Below are positions 1 to 9,527 of a DNA stretch of 64,000 nucleotides, one piece after another. Numbering within the stretch: the first letter of the stretch is position 1; each line of letters opens with the position of its first letter. Below the pieces are notes generated by a model. The model had not been told where the DNA came from, searched no databases, and saw only the letters and a list, made by a program, of their open reading frames with translations. The stretch is from Kolteria novifilia (GTDB lineage Bacteria; Planctomycetota; Planctomycetia; Kolteriales; Kolteriaceae). Made by a program: the position numbers and the translations under genes. Where the stretch lies: contig CP036279.1 in assembly GCA_007748055.1 (NCBI GenBank), forward strand, positions 2,356,001-2,420,000, written 5' to 3'.

Positions 1-772
1 CCTCGACTGATCCATCAGACTGAAAGGAGTAGAGACGGTTCAATGAGTCAGGGCTTCGTCTCAATCCTTCGAGAAGGTAGTGAACAGGAGGATCGTCAGC
101 AGAGTACCCAACGAAGACGACAACATACTTTCGAACGATTTCGCGGAAGAACTCCGTTGCCCAGCCCTCAGTCAGGTAGGCGTGGCCGAAATCTGCGCTA
201 GACAAGACGAACCCGTCGGCTTCCGCGTGTTGATACTCGATATCGACACGACCGTGGAGGTAGACGATTCCGTTTAGAGCGTCACCTCGTGAAAGTTGAG
301 GTAAACGCGGAGGCAGATAAGTCTGGATCGTGCTGGGGTCGGATTCGAAAAGGCGGTCGAAGTTCGTCGTGACGAGTTGTGTCTTGTCTTCAGGTGTCCG
401 GGCCAAACGAAGGAGTACGTCGTGCGCCGTACGATCCACGTCCGACGCTGGTTTCAGACTCTTTGCGACAGCCGATTGAATGTCCGGTGTTGTGAATTCG
501 CGTTCCAAGAGCGAGAACACCCTGTCGGCGGAGATCAGTCCAGTGACATCGAGTTCTTCTCCAATTTCCTTCGCCTTTTCGAGGAGCTTTTTCGCGTTGC
601 TGTCAGCGGCTGCGCCGAGTTCCTTGATGACGGCGTCGGCCAAACCGAAAAAGTCCACAAGCCCGGCTCGTGCTCGCGACACTCCCGCGCCGCAGAAGAA
701 GACAACGCGTCCTTCGTCTCTTGCTCGGAGAAGTTCGTCAGGTATCCATGGTCCGTTTTCTGTGAATCTCAT
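1..772 (-). CDS. SIR2-like domain protein, 3' part beyond window edge
   Basis: The minus strand is open from an ATG at 772 to the first base of the window (257 residues) with no stop, so the gene is cut by the edge. Residues about 20-33 read VVFFCGAGVSRARAG, the SIR2 nucleotide-binding GAGxS motif. Further on come LVTTNFDRLFE (the SIR2 TxN) and VYLHGRV (the catalytic His loop), then VVFVGYSADDPPVHYLL, typical of SIR2_2-type domains. Defence-associated SIR2 proteins hydrolyse NAD+ after sensing phage; this family often carries long C-terminal extensions (for example DUF4020), which cannot be seen here. An in-frame stop lies upstream of the ATG, and a GTG about 16 codons earlier is an alternative start. 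No partner gene is visible on the right side, where repeats begin. SIR2 assignment is firm; a defence role is inferred. Confidence 0.85.
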   Translation of the reverse strand, partial: MRFTENGPWIPDELLRARDEGRVVFFCGAGVSRARAGLVDFFGLADAVIKELGAAADSNAKKLLEKAKEIGEELDVTGLISADRVFSLLEREFTTPDIQSAVAKSLKPASDVDRTAHDVLLRLARTPEDKTQLVTTNFDRLFESDPSTIQTYLPPRLPQLSRGDALNGIVYLHGRVDIEYQHAEADGFVLSSADFGHAYLTEGWATEFFREIVRKYVVVFVGYSADDPPVHYLLEGLRRSPDSLNRLYSFQSDGSVE

Positions 773-1520
773 GTGCGTCCCGAGTTGGAAAGAGCCCCAG
801 TCGAACACCACGTGATCGCATTCACCTCAAAGACACCGAGGAGCGTACCGTGGTTCTGGATCGCCGCCCACCTGAGGTGGAGATTCGCAAATCTCCTCTC
901 GAGCGCCTGGCGCTCACGCCAAAGGTTGATTCCCGGTGCCGCTTCACTGATTGAGTGAAAGCGTAACCGCAATACACCAAGTTATCCAGTTTCGCGTCAT
1001 TGCTCGCCGTCTTCTTTCATGGGCCTCTTGCGTGCTGCGCACGCCCAGATTGGCGAGCAATCTGGGCCACCCGGGCGTTTCCTCTGTGGTTCAATCTCCA
1101 CCCGTGACTTCTTGCGGCTCCGCCGCCCCGGTAGCACAGCAACCGGGGCTAGCCAGTATCGAGAGTGCGGCACGCTCACATGGGGAGGTGAAGGAAACAA
1201 GCTGGTAGCACAGCAACCGGGGCAGCCAGTATCGAGAGTAGCACAGCAACCGGGGCAGCCAGTATCGAGAGTAGCACAGCAACCGGGGCTAGCTAGTATC
1301 GAGAGTAGCACGGGAAAGGTGCTACGTGCATGGAGGCAAGTCACCTCACAGCAACCGGGGCTAGCCCGAAGAGACGAACAATCGGGTTTCTCGACCACAC
1401 CCAAAGCCTCCCGCCGCACTTCCCGAACCTTGACGCGTTTTCTACGGCCGAGTACGAGCCGGGTTTCTCCGAAGGGTCGGGGAATCGGGTAGGCACGAGT
1501 TCTCCGGGAGAAACGCGTCG
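773..1520. other. intergenic region with hairpin and REP-like repeats
   Basis: No convincing gene. A short perfect hairpin lies near 872-890 (arms GGAGATT and AATCTCC, loop CGCA). From about 1100 the sequence is made of REP-like pieces containing the core GTAGCACAGCAACCGGGG, in the orientation opposite to the array at 7.4-9.5 kb. The last 130 bases lead into the glycosyltransferase at 1521. Several overlapping reading frames exist here but they are repeat-encoded and share no family resemblance. Confidence 0.6.
1094..1385 (-). repeat. REP-like repeats with 33-bp tandem units
   Basis: A complete type-A REP unit read on the minus strand covers about 1105-1160 (CCCCGGTTGCTGTGCTACCGGGG hairpin next to GCGGC-GGA-GCCGC, followed by CAAGAAGTC). 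It is followed by tandem copies of a 33-base unit starting GTAGCACAGCAACCGGGG at 1205, 1238, 1271 and, one base out of phase, 1305. The units are back to back without spacers, so this is not a CRISPR array. A degenerate copy lies near 1350-1370. Confidence 0.75.
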
Positions 1521-3005
1521 ATGAGTGACTCGCTTCATGCTGGCGATTTGAGGGGATCGGCGAACCGGGGAAAGATCGTCGCGTCGGTCGCGTTGCTGAC
1601 TTTCCTCTACGCGATGATGGTCTTGCCGGCGGCGATCTACAACCCAATGGCGAGCTTCGACGAAGCGTGGTACGCCTCGGTCGGTCGCAATGTGCTGCAC
1701 TCGGGCGATTGGCTGACCTTCTACTACAACGGCGAACCCTTCTGGGAGAAACCGCCGCTCTTTCTTTGGACGACGGCGGTCTCCTTCAAGCTCTTCGGAG
1801 TCTCCGACTTCGCGTCGCGGATCTTCACGATGGGATGTGGGCTCGCGTGCCTGCTCGCGGTTTTTGGGTTCGTTCGCCGCGAGGTGAATGTCGCGGTGGC
1901 GCTGTTGACGGGCCTTGTGTTGCTGGGGGCGCAAGACTTTGTTCGCTTCTCCGCGAAGGGGCAGATGGATATCCCCGTCACCCTCTTCCTAACGCTTCAG
2001 CTCATCAGCTTCTGGAGAGCGCGCGGGCGGCCGAACGCCTTTTGGATGTCGGGGCTGTGGATGGGACTCGCGATCGCCACGAAGAACCAAGTCGGGGTGC
2101 TCGGAGTGATCATCGAAGTGGCGTACATGATCGTCGCGTGGGATCTCGCGCCCCTGCGGCAGTGGCGCTGGTATGCCCGGTTCGGCATCGTCGCGGCGAT
2201 CGGCTTGCCGTGGTACCTGCATCAGTACGTCGTGCACGGCGCCGCGTTTCTCGACTGGTTCTACTACAAGAACTATTCCTTCGCCGACGACTTCAACGAT
2301 CACCTCTTCTACACGCGATATCTTGTCGAGCGCCACAACGTCTTGGTGGTAATGATGCTCTTCGGGGCGGGCTGGGCGGTCTATCGGCGCGTGACGGCCA
2401 ACGAGAAGCTGCCGATGCTGATGGCTTGCTGGGCGTTGGTGATTCCGGGGATGTTCTCGTACTTCGGGGCCCCGCACTACTGGTACATCGTGCCGATGTA
2501 TCCCGGGGTGGCGATCTTGGCGGGGCTGGCGATCAACGGTCTGCCGGTGTGGGAGCGTTGGCCGCGTCCGGTCATGGGGGTGCTCGGATGCTGGGCGGTG
2601 ATATTCCAGGCTTCGTTCTACTTGCCGTTGCCGAAACAGGAGGCCCTTTGGGCGGCGAAGGGGCTCGTTCCGACGATTCAGGGCGAAGTTCCGCAAGAAG
2701 AGACGATCTTTTTGCTGATGGAGTCGGACGGGAGGAACAAGAAAGCGATCCACATCCCGGCGGCCCACTATTATTTTGACCACGTGAGTCGAGAAGTTCG
2801 GGATCCGGGCCGCGTCGAGGATACGGTTGGTTCGAAGGGACCATTCTTTGCGGTCGGTCGTATCGACGTGGTGGAGGAGACCTACCGGTCGAAGCTGCCG
2901 GCACATCGGATGGAACTCGTTAAGCAGCAAGGAGATAGCGGCCTCTACCGGTTTGTGCCGACGCAGCTCGCCTCGGAGCCGAGCAACATGAGCAACGTGA
3001 AGTAG
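1521..3005 (+). CDS. GT39/ArnT-like membrane glycosyltransferase
   Basis: The 494-residue protein has about ten hydrophobic segments. After the first membrane helix it has FDEAWYASVGRNVL, the acidic loop of lipid-linked-sugar glycosyltransferases (PMT/ArnT clan), followed by EKPPLFLW, also typical of the clan. Such enzymes sit in the cytoplasmic membrane and move a sugar from a polyprenyl-phosphate carrier to a protein or lipid on the outer face. The start is supported by GGGAGAAA about 7 bases upstream. The C-terminal 100 residues are soluble, as in ArnT-like proteins. No substrate can be named. The gene stands alone, with repeats upstream and a long untranslated stretch downstream. Confidence 0.85.
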   Translation: MSDSLHAGDLRGSANRGKIVASVALLTFLYAMMVLPAAIYNPMASFDEAWYASVGRNVLHSGDWLTFYYNGEPFWEKPPLFLWTTAVSFKLFGVSDFASRIFTMGCGLACLLAVFGFVRREVNVAVALLTGLVLLGAQDFVRFSAKGQMDIPVTLFLTLQLISFWRARGRPNAFWMSGLWMGLAIATKNQVGVLGVIIEVAYMIVAWDLAPLRQWRWYARFGIVAAIGLPWYLHQYVVHGAAFLDWFYYKNYSFADDFNDHLFYTRYLVERHNVLVVMMLFGAGWAVYRRVTANEKLPMLMACWALVIPGMFSYFGAPHYWYIVPMYPGVAILAGLAINGLPVWERWPRPVMGVLGCWAVIFQASFYLPLPKQEALWAAKGLVPTIQGEVPQEETIFLLMESDGRNKKAIHIPAAHYYFDHVSREVRDPGRVEDTVGSKGPFFAVGRIDVVEETYRSKLPAHRMELVKQQGDSGLYRFVPTQLASEPSNMSNVK

Positions 3006-3985
3006 GCCGAAGGAGCAAGGGTGAAGGAGGGGCGCTAGGGCAAGAACGGGAAGAATTCCAGGTTGCCGCGTCGATAGGCTCCTGGGCCCGGCGCAGCAGA
3101 ATCCGCCGATCGGACTGGATCGGGTCGAAGACAGACGCTATACTTCTGTTGTCTTGGTTCTCCATGCCTCGTTGGGCCGGCCGGATTGCTTAGGGCCTGC
3201 CGGTCCAGCGAGTTTTATTTTTCTTGGCTGCGTCCGTGGCCTTTCGCTTTATCCCCGCAAAAGTCGCCTCACCATCAAGCTCCCGCCTGGGAGCCCAAGC
3301 GAACCATCGCGCCATGTACTCGTTCGAGAAACCCCGAAGGGGGAGCGAGCCACCATCACGGTGCGCAGATGTCTTGATTCTCTGCCTCGTTGGCGTCCTG
3401 GACGTGGGAGTGTCCAAGGTGGTCTCTGCCAACGCGCACCGCAAAGGTGACCTGCTCCGGGCACTCTTCATCAATAGGTACCCAACCGAGAGTCGGATCT
3501 TGCACGTCGAACGGACAAAAATCTGACGAGTTTGGTTCTCTAGGTCTCCGTGTGTCGGAACCGTTTTGAAGGTATGGGGTTATGGCGATAGGTTCTCTTC
3601 GGAGGAAGGTCGGCGAATTCCGCGATCAGTTGGAAATCGGGATCTGTTCTGCTCTCTTTCGCGTCAAATCAGAGGAAAACGGAGCCGATCTGTCGGTTTA
3701 AAGGATCAAAACCCGCCGGTTTTGGTTCCGTTCCCGCCTTACAGCCCTAGAGGGTCGCTCCACGTCAGGGATGCACGAGGTGCAGTTTGCGTAGGCTGGG
3801 CGTCTTGGGTGGCGCGAGCGTTGGCAAGGGTGGTCTTTCCGTGCCGCAGGGCAGTTCTCTTCGCTCACAATGCACGTAAAAGAGGAGTGGAAGCGATGTC
3901 GTCGCTCATCTCCCAATGGCAACGCCACCGATGGCCGATGCCGCGTGCCGTCTGGCTCGCATGATGACAACGTAGGGATTGGCGA
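3006..3985. other. long intergenic region without a supported gene
   Basis: About 980 bases between the glycosyltransferase and the sigma factor. Short reading frames occur on both strands (60-130 codons), but they overlap each other, lack good ribosome binding sites and resemble no family. A purine/pyrimidine inverted repeat surrounds CTATACT near 3130-3155 and may be promoter or operator DNA. The stretch may hold the sigma factor promoter and an untranscribed remnant. Confidence 0.5.
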
Positions 3986-4624
3986 ATGATTGAGGATCGA
4001 GATTCACGGAGGACTCGGGCGACGCTCCTGCTGCGCCTGCGCGATCTGAGCGACAGCGAGGCCTGGAACCAGTTCCTCGAGCGCTACGCCCCAAAGATCT
4101 TTCACTGGTGTCGCCGTCATCGACTGCAAGAGGCCGACGCGTCCGACGTCACCCAGGAGGTCCTCGGCAAGCTCGTTGCCGCCATGCGCAGCTTCGAGTA
4201 CGATCCCTCCAAAGGCAGCTTCCGAGGGTGGCTCAAGACGGTCACCAACAACGCCATTCGCGATCTCTCCAAAGGCTGGTCCCGGCCGGGACGGGGCTCG
4301 GGCGATACTCAGGTCCTGCAGAGTCTGCATGCCTTGCACGCCCCCGAGGCGATCGCCGACCTGGCCGCGATGATCGAAGCGGAAGCCGAGCGGGAAATGC
4401 TCGACGAGGCTCACGCCCGGATCCGTTTGCGCGTCAAGCCGCACACCTGGCAGGCGTATCAACTCAACGCCATCGACCGCCAGCCGGCCGCCGAGGTCGC
4501 CAAGACCTTGGGAATCGCCGTCTCCGAGGTCTATGTCGCCAAGTCGCGGGTGATTAAGATGCTGCGAGGGGAGGTTGCCAAGCTCAACGGCACCGACGCC
4601 CCGGAAAGCCAATCCGCCGAATAG
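3986..4624 (+). CDS. ECF-type RNA polymerase sigma factor
   Basis: A 212-residue sigma-70 family protein. Region 2 lies at about residues 15-85 (AWNQFLERYAPKIFHWCRR, ADASDVTQEVLGKL, GSFRGWLKTVTNNAIRD). Region 4 is at about 140-200 and ends in an HTH (AAEVAKTLGIAVSEVYVAKSRVIKML). The RFxxWLxxV.xN core is the planctomycete ECF type that is usually paired with a Ser/Thr kinase. The kinase gene starts 13 bases downstream, so the two are very likely one operon. In this family signals are thought to pass from the membrane kinase to the sigma factor, replacing a classical anti-sigma factor. Target genes are unknown. Confidence 0.93.
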   Translation: MIEDRDSRRTRATLLLRLRDLSDSEAWNQFLERYAPKIFHWCRRHRLQEADASDVTQEVLGKLVAAMRSFEYDPSKGSFRGWLKTVTNNAIRDLSKGWSRPGRGSGDTQVLQSLHALHAPEAIADLAAMIEAEAEREMLDEAHARIRLRVKPHTWQAYQLNAIDRQPAAEVAKTLGIAVSEVYVAKSRVIKMLRGEVAKLNGTDAPESQSAE

Positions 4625-4637
4625 CGCTTGCGGGCCC

Positions 4638-7346
4638 ATGACCAACTGCCGTCCCGATTGTCCGACCGATGATCAGCTTCGGCGCTTTCTCGCCGAAGAA
4701 CTCGCTGACGACGAGCAGCTGCGAGTGGGGCGTCTCGTTGAACGGTGCGAGTCCTGCCAGCTTCGCCTCGACGACTTGACCCAAGCCGACGCCGAACAGC
4801 TCATCGGGGATCTCCCCACTCAAGAGCAAGATTCCGATCCCGCTCTGGAGCAGCTTCTCAGCCGGATGCGCGAAGAGCCTCCGGAGGAGCGTTCCGGCGA
4901 GGAGTCCGAGGAAGACGACAACCGGATCGAGTTTCCCGAACCGCCCACGTCCGAGGCCCCACTCGGCCGGCTGGCATCTTACCACATTCACAAAGAGATC
5001 GCCCGAGGGGGCAGCGGCGTTCTCTTTCGCGCTTACGACACGCGTCTGGGGCGGACGGTCGCGCTCAAAGTCCTTAAAGGGGAACTGGCGGCGATCGAAA
5101 CCGAACGGGCTCGCTTTATTCGCGAGGCTCGCGCGGCGGCGGCCCTCGCGCACGAGAACGTCGTCACCGTTCACGACGTCGGCAGCCCGCCGAACTTCCC
5201 GCCCTACTTGGTCATGGAGTACATCGACGGCGAAACCCTCAGCGACAGGCTCGGCCGCGAAGGCCTCATCGACCCCACCACCGCGGCGCAGATTGTCCGG
5301 CAAGCCGCCAAGGGGGTCGGCGCCGCCCATCGCCAAGGGATTGTCCATCGCGACATCAAGCCCTCGAACATCATGCTCGATCGGATGACCGGGCAAGCGA
5401 AGATCACCGACTTCGGGCTCGCGCGGGCCCTTGAGTCGGCCGCCGGGGTGACCCGCGAAGGAGTCATCGCCGGGACACCCGCCTACATGAGCCCCGAGCA
5501 GATCACCAACCCCAGCCAAGTCGACGGTCGCAGCGATGTCTACGCCCTCGGGGTGGTGCTCTACGAACTGCTCACGGGAGAGCCGCCGTTCCGAGGGGTC
5601 TTGCGTATGACCCTCTTGCAGGCGATTCACGACGACCCGCGGCCGCCTAGACGGCTCAACGACCGCATCCCGCGCGACATCGAAACGATCTGTCTCAAGG
5701 CGATGTCGAAGGAGCCCTCCCGCCGCTACGTCAACGTGGGGGCACTTGTCGACGACCTCGGCCGTTGGCTCGCCGGCGAACCGGTTCTCGCCCGTCCGAT
5801 CGGACCGGTGACTCGGTTCGCTCGCTGGTGTCAACGCAATCCTGGAGTCGCGACCCTCAGCGTCGCGGTCTTCATGCTGTTGCTGACCGTTACCGGCGTT
5901 TCGGTCTTCGCCGCCGTCGAGCTCGCGCAGTCGAACGCGAAGACCGCCAAGGCGCTCGAGGACTCCGAGCGGAGCCTTCAGGAACGCAATGAGCAGTACC
6001 GCGTCGTCGAGACGATTCTCCAAGACGTCATCATCGAGATCTCCAACGGGTTGCAGGAACTGCCCGACACCCATCAGTTCAAGCAGTACATGCTCAACGA
6101 GAGCCTCGCCGGCATTCGGCTGCAAAGTGGTCTGGACGACTCCGACCGCATCGACATGCTCGAGGCGGTGGCTCAGATCCGTATCGGCGAGATCTTCCTG
6201 TCGACCGGCCGTACAGGCGACGCCGCCGAGCGCTTCGCCCAGGCGGTGCGCATCAGCGAGGAACTCCTCGAAACGGAACTCGCGTCAACGCCCAGGGAGT
6301 CGACCGATCTCGACGAGAGCCGCAGCGCCGCCAAGAACGACACGCTCCACGTTCTCAGTGTCGCGATCGGTCGTCTGGGGGACGCCTCCGCCAAGGCGGG
6401 GGACTTGCAAGTCGCCGGGAAGCACTACAGCGAAGCTCTCGCGATCAGCCGCAAGTACGCCGAGGAGTTTCCGGACGAGGTTCGCGCCAAGTGGGATCTG
6501 GCCAGCGCGTGCGATCGGTTTGGGGACATCGCGCTCGAGACCGGGAAGGTTGACCTCGCGGCGAAGCACTTCGTCGAGGCGCTGATGCATCAACGCGAGA
6601 TCCTTCGCCAGCAGGAAGCCCTCGTTCGTCAGGACGACTTCGAGAGTCCGCAGCGGAATCGCGAGGCACTCCAAAAGCGACGGCAGATGCAGCGGGATGT
6701 CGCCGTTTGCTACCAGAAGAACGGTCGTGTCCTCCTGCGGTTGGGCCATGGTGGCGAAGCGCGGGAGTCGTTCGAGCAGGCTCACAAGTACTTCGTGGCC
6801 CTGTCGAATGAGGACCCGCGCGGACTGACCTCAGCGCGGGATCTGGCGGCGTCCCACGTCAACTTGGCGGAGTTGGCCTCGCTCGCGGACGACATCGAAC
6901 AGACGGCCGCGCACTTGCGGACGGCGCGCGAACTTCTGGAAAAGCTGGCCAAACGCGATCCGAAGAACGTCGACTTGAAACACGACTTGGCGCTTATCAG
7001 TCGGGAGCTTGCCGCGCGGGAGTTGCAGTCGCGTCGCTACGAGGACGCCAGGACGTTGGCTCTCGACGCGGTTCGTTTGACCGAGGAGCTGACCCGTCGC
7101 GATCAACCCTCGATCGCCGATCAGCGGGAACTCGTGCTCAGTTACCGGACGATGGCGGCGATCAGCGAGCGAATGAAGGAGTATCGGGGCGAAGCCGACC
7201 AATGGGACGACCGCGCCCTCCAGCGCCTCTCGGTTTTGCTACAAGCCGATCAGGCCAAGAAGGACGCCAACTGGAAGCACTGGATCGAATCCCAAGTCAC
7301 CAAGATCAAATCGATCCGCAACGGCGCTTCTCCCCGCGAGGGGTGA
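4638..7346 (+). CDS. membrane Ser/Thr protein kinase with zinc finger and TPR-like region
   Basis: The ATG at 4638 gives 902 residues; an in-frame ATG at 4575 would overlap the sigma gene and adds nothing conserved. Residues 8-45 form an anti-sigma-like zinc finger (C8, C37, C40 with flanking helix). The kinase domain spans about 115-385: glycine loop ARGGSGVLF, Lys144 in VALKVL, HRDIKPSN at 237-244, DFG at 258-260, and TPAYMSPEQ in the activation segment. A single membrane helix lies at about 402-426. The outer part (430-902) is helical with TPR-like repeats (GRTGDAAERFAQAVRISEEL and similar). This is the standard planctomycete partner of the upstream ECF sigma factor and probably controls its activity by phosphorylation. 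Confidence 0.92.
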   Translation: MTNCRPDCPTDDQLRRFLAEELADDEQLRVGRLVERCESCQLRLDDLTQADAEQLIGDLPTQEQDSDPALEQLLSRMREEPPEERSGEESEEDDNRIEFPEPPTSEAPLGRLASYHIHKEIARGGSGVLFRAYDTRLGRTVALKVLKGELAAIETERARFIREARAAAALAHENVVTVHDVGSPPNFPPYLVMEYIDGETLSDRLGREGLIDPTTAAQIVRQAAKGVGAAHRQGIVHRDIKPSNIMLDRMTGQAKITDFGLARALESAAGVTREGVIAGTPAYMSPEQITNPSQVDGRSDVYALGVVLYELLTGEPPFRGVLRMTLLQAIHDDPRPPRRLNDRIPRDIETICLKAMSKEPSRRYVNVGALVDDLGRWLAGEPVLARPIGPVTRFARWCQRNPGVATLSVAVFMLLLTVTGVSVFAAVELAQSNAKTAKALEDSERSLQERNEQYRVVETILQDVIIEISNGLQELPDTHQFKQYMLNESLAGIRLQSGLDDSDRIDMLEAVAQIRIGEIFLSTGRTGDAAERFAQAVRISEELLETELASTPRESTDLDESRSAAKNDTLHVLSVAIGRLGDASAKAGDLQVAGKHYSEALAISRKYAEEFPDEVRAKWDLASACDRFGDIALETGKVDLAAKHFVEALMHQREILRQQEALVRQDDFESPQRNREALQKRRQMQRDVAVCYQKNGRVLLRLGHGGEARESFEQAHKYFVALSNEDPRGLTSARDLAASHVNLAELASLADDIEQTAAHLRTARELLEKLAKRDPKNVDLKHDLALISRELAARELQSRRYEDARTLALDAVRLTEELTRRDQPSIADQRELVLSYRTMAAISERMKEYRGEADQWDDRALQRLSVLLQADQAKKDANWKHWIESQVTKIKSIRNGASPREG

Positions 7347-7364
7347 GAGTGAGGTTCTGGTGAC

Positions 7365-8395
7365 TTCCATTGGCTAGCCCGGGTTGCTGTGCCGCCCTTG
7401 ACATTGGCTAGCCCCGGTTGCTGTGCCGCCCTCGACATTGGCTAGCCCCGGTTGCTGTGCTACCGGGGCGGCGGAGCCGCAAGAAGTCTCGGGCGGAGGT
7501 TGGCTGCCGGGAACGGATGTTCGCCAGGAACGGATGTTCGCCGGGAACGGACGTTCGCCAGGGACGAATGACTGCTGGCGGGTGTGGGTCTTGCTCGAGA
7601 CTTCCCGCCGACTTCGTCGGCCCCGGTTGAATCAACCGGGGGTAGCCTTGCGTTGTGTTGTGTGCTCTTCCAGGCTAGGGGGTAGCCTTGCGTTGTGTTT
7701 GGTGCTCTCCCAGGCTAGCCCCGGTTGCTGTGCTACCGGGGCGGCGGAGCCGCAAGAAGTCTCGGGCGGAGGTTGAACGCCGGGAACGGATGTTCGCCGG
7801 GGACGAATGATTGCTGGCGGGTGTGGGTCTTGCTCGAGACTTCCTACCGACTTCGTCGGCCCCGGTTGAATCAACCGGGGGTAGCCTTGCGTTGCGTTGT
7901 GTTGTGTGCTCTTCCAGGCTAGCCCCGGTTGCTGTGCTACCGGGGCGGCGGAGCCGCAAGAAGTCTCGGGCGGAGGTTGGCTGCCGGGAACGGATGTTCG
8001 CCAGGAACGGACGTTCGCCGGGGACGAATGATTGCTGGCGGGTGTGGGTCTTGCCCGAGACTTCCCGCCGACTTCGTCGGCCCCGGTTGAATCAACCGGG
8101 GGTAGCCTTGCGGGGTGTTGTGTGCTCTTCCAGGCTAGGGGGTAGCCTTGCGGGGTGTTTGGTGCTCTTCCAGGCTAGCCCCGGTTGCTGTGCTACCGGG
8201 GCGGCGGAGCCGCAAGAAGTCGTGGGCGGAGGTTGAATGCCAGGGACGGATGTTCGCCGGGGACGGATGTTCGCCGGGGACGGATGTTCGCCGGGGACGA
8301 ATGACTGCTGGCGGGTGTGGGTCTTGCCCGAGACTTCCCGCCGACTTCGTCGGCCCCGGTTGAATCAACCGGGGGTAGCCAAGGAAGAGGGAGTC
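7365..8395 (+). repeat. REP/BIME-like tandem array, left part
   Basis: Tandem composite units of about 200-275 bases start with GGCTAGCCCCGG at 7440, 7713, 7918 and 8173. Each contains hairpin A (CCCCGGT / ACCGGGG, for example 7446-7468), then a GC hairpin (GCGGC-GGA-GCCGC, for example 7468-7480), then AAGAAGTC. Then come variable 17-base subrepeats of the form GGGACGGATGTTCGCCG (three in a row near 8243-8295), the conserved GCTGGCGGGTGTGGGTCTTGC, and a near-perfect palindrome CCCCGGTTGA-A-TCAACCGGGG. At 7367-7440 a 38-base unit is tandemly repeated. The array abuts the RAYT gene at 8402. Confidence 0.9.
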
Positions 8396-8401
8396 GAGGG
8401 G

Positions 8402-8923
8402 ATGCCCGCTCGTCAAAGTCTGATCGATGATCGCCCCTACGCCCGGTTCGTCACGTTCTCCTGCGACAAACGACGAAAACTCCTGTCACTTGACCGACCG
8501 AAACGCATCGTGATTGGTGAACTATCACGACAACTGGAACGCCACGAAGGAACGTGTGTCGGTTTTGTCGTGATGCCAAACCACGTCCATGTCCTCTTGT
8601 GGTTCGAACATGCGGAGAGGCTCCCGAAGTTCATGCACGAATGGAAACGGCTATCGAGTCATTCGATTCGCTCCTGGTACAAACAAGGCGACGTTCGCTA
8701 CCACGACATTGCCCCTGCGGGCGAACGATTCTGGATGCCCAAGTACCACGTGTTCAACGTGTACGAAGACGCGAAGTTGTTGGAGAAGCTTGCTTACATG
8801 CACGCCAACCCCGTGCGCGCAAATTTGGTGGATCATCCACTCGATTGGCCATGGAGTTCCGCCCGCTGGTACGAGCTTGGAAAAGAGGTGGGGGTTCCGA
8901 TCTCTTCGATCGGCGGGAAATGA
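8402..8923 (+). CDS. REP-associated tyrosine transposase (RAYT, Y1_Tnp/HUH)
   Basis: A 173-residue protein of the IS200-like Y1 transposase superfamily. Residues 54-66 read GFVVMPNHVHVLL; the HVH at 61-63 is the metal-binding HUH motif. AYMHANPVRANLV at 131-143 carries the catalytic Tyr132 and the family NPV(R/K)A(N/G)LV signature. WPWSSARWY at 149-157 is also typical of RAYTs. The ATG at 8402 follows GGAAGAGGGAG. The gene is single-copy in the window and is embedded in the repeat array: a CCCCGGTTGAATCAACCGGGG palindrome ends 20 bases upstream and a type-A unit starts about 35 bases downstream. Such enzymes recognise, cleave and move REP hairpins, so the flanking repeats are its probable substrates. 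All visible key residues are intact. Confidence 0.93.
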   Translation: MPARQSLIDDRPYARFVTFSCDKRRKLLSLDRPKRIVIGELSRQLERHEGTCVGFVVMPNHVHVLLWFEHAERLPKFMHEWKRLSSHSIRSWYKQGDVRYHDIAPAGERFWMPKYHVFNVYEDAKLLEKLAYMHANPVRANLVDHPLDWPWSSARWYELGKEVGVPISSIGGK

Positions 8924-8939
8924 TCTTGGGCAAAATCTG

Positions 8940-9510
8940 AAAGCTGGATCACCGACTTCCAGGCTAGCCCGGGTTGCTGTGCCGCCCTTGACATTGGCTA
9001 GCCCCGGTTGCTGTGCTACCGGGGCGGCGGAGCCGCAAGAAGTCGTGGGCGGAGGTTGAACGCCAGGGACGGATGATTGCTGGCGGGTGTGGGTCTTGCC
9101 CGAGACTTCCCACCGACTTCGTCGGCCCCGGTTGAATCAACCGGGGGTAGCCTTGCGGGGTGTTGTGTGCTCTTCCAGGCTAGGGGGTAGCCTTGCGGGG
9201 TGTTTGGTGCTCTTCCAGGCTAGCCCCGGTTGCTGTGCCGCCCTTGACATTGGCTAGCCCCGGTTGCTGTGCTACCGGGGCGGCGGAGCCGCAAGAAGTC
9301 TTGGTCGGAGGTTGAATGCCGGGGACGGATGACTGCTGGCGGGTGTGGGTCTTGCTCGAGACTTCCCACCGACTTCGTCGGCCCCGGTTGAATCAACCGG
9401 GGGTAGCCTTGCGGGGTGTTGTGTGCTCTTCCAGGCTAGGGGGTAGCCTTGCGGGGTGTTGTGTGTTTTTCCAGGCTTGCTTTGGTTGAATCAACCGGGG
9501 AGTAGCCGAA
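8940..9510 (+). repeat. REP/BIME-like tandem array, right part
   Basis: The array continues after the RAYT gene with the same modules. Type-A units start at 8963, 8997, 9219 and 9252. The GC hairpin plus AAGAAGT(C), one GGACGGATGA subrepeat per unit and the CCCCGGTTGA-A-TCAACCGGGG palindrome follow, with linkers containing GGGGTAGCCTTGCGGGGTGTT. The last unit decays into the end of the glycosyltransferase gene at 9528. Confidence 0.88.
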
Positions 9511-9527
9511 GAAGGGATGCGCGATCC

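Noticed and set aside
769-972. 67-codon minus-strand frame just upstream of the SIR2 gene
   Set aside because: It overlaps the SIR2 start region, has no family resemblance and no ribosome binding site, although a short partner gene cannot be fully excluded.
1205-1310. 33-base direct repeats considered as a CRISPR array
   Set aside because: The copies are directly adjacent with no spacers, and no cas genes are near.
3154-3526. Short frames in the 3.0-4.0 kb gap
   Set aside because: They overlap each other on both strands, lack ribosome binding sites and match no family known to me.
4584-6125. 513-codon minus-strand frame inside the kinase gene
   Set aside because: Shadow of the kinase in an alternate frame; no motif or ribosome binding site.
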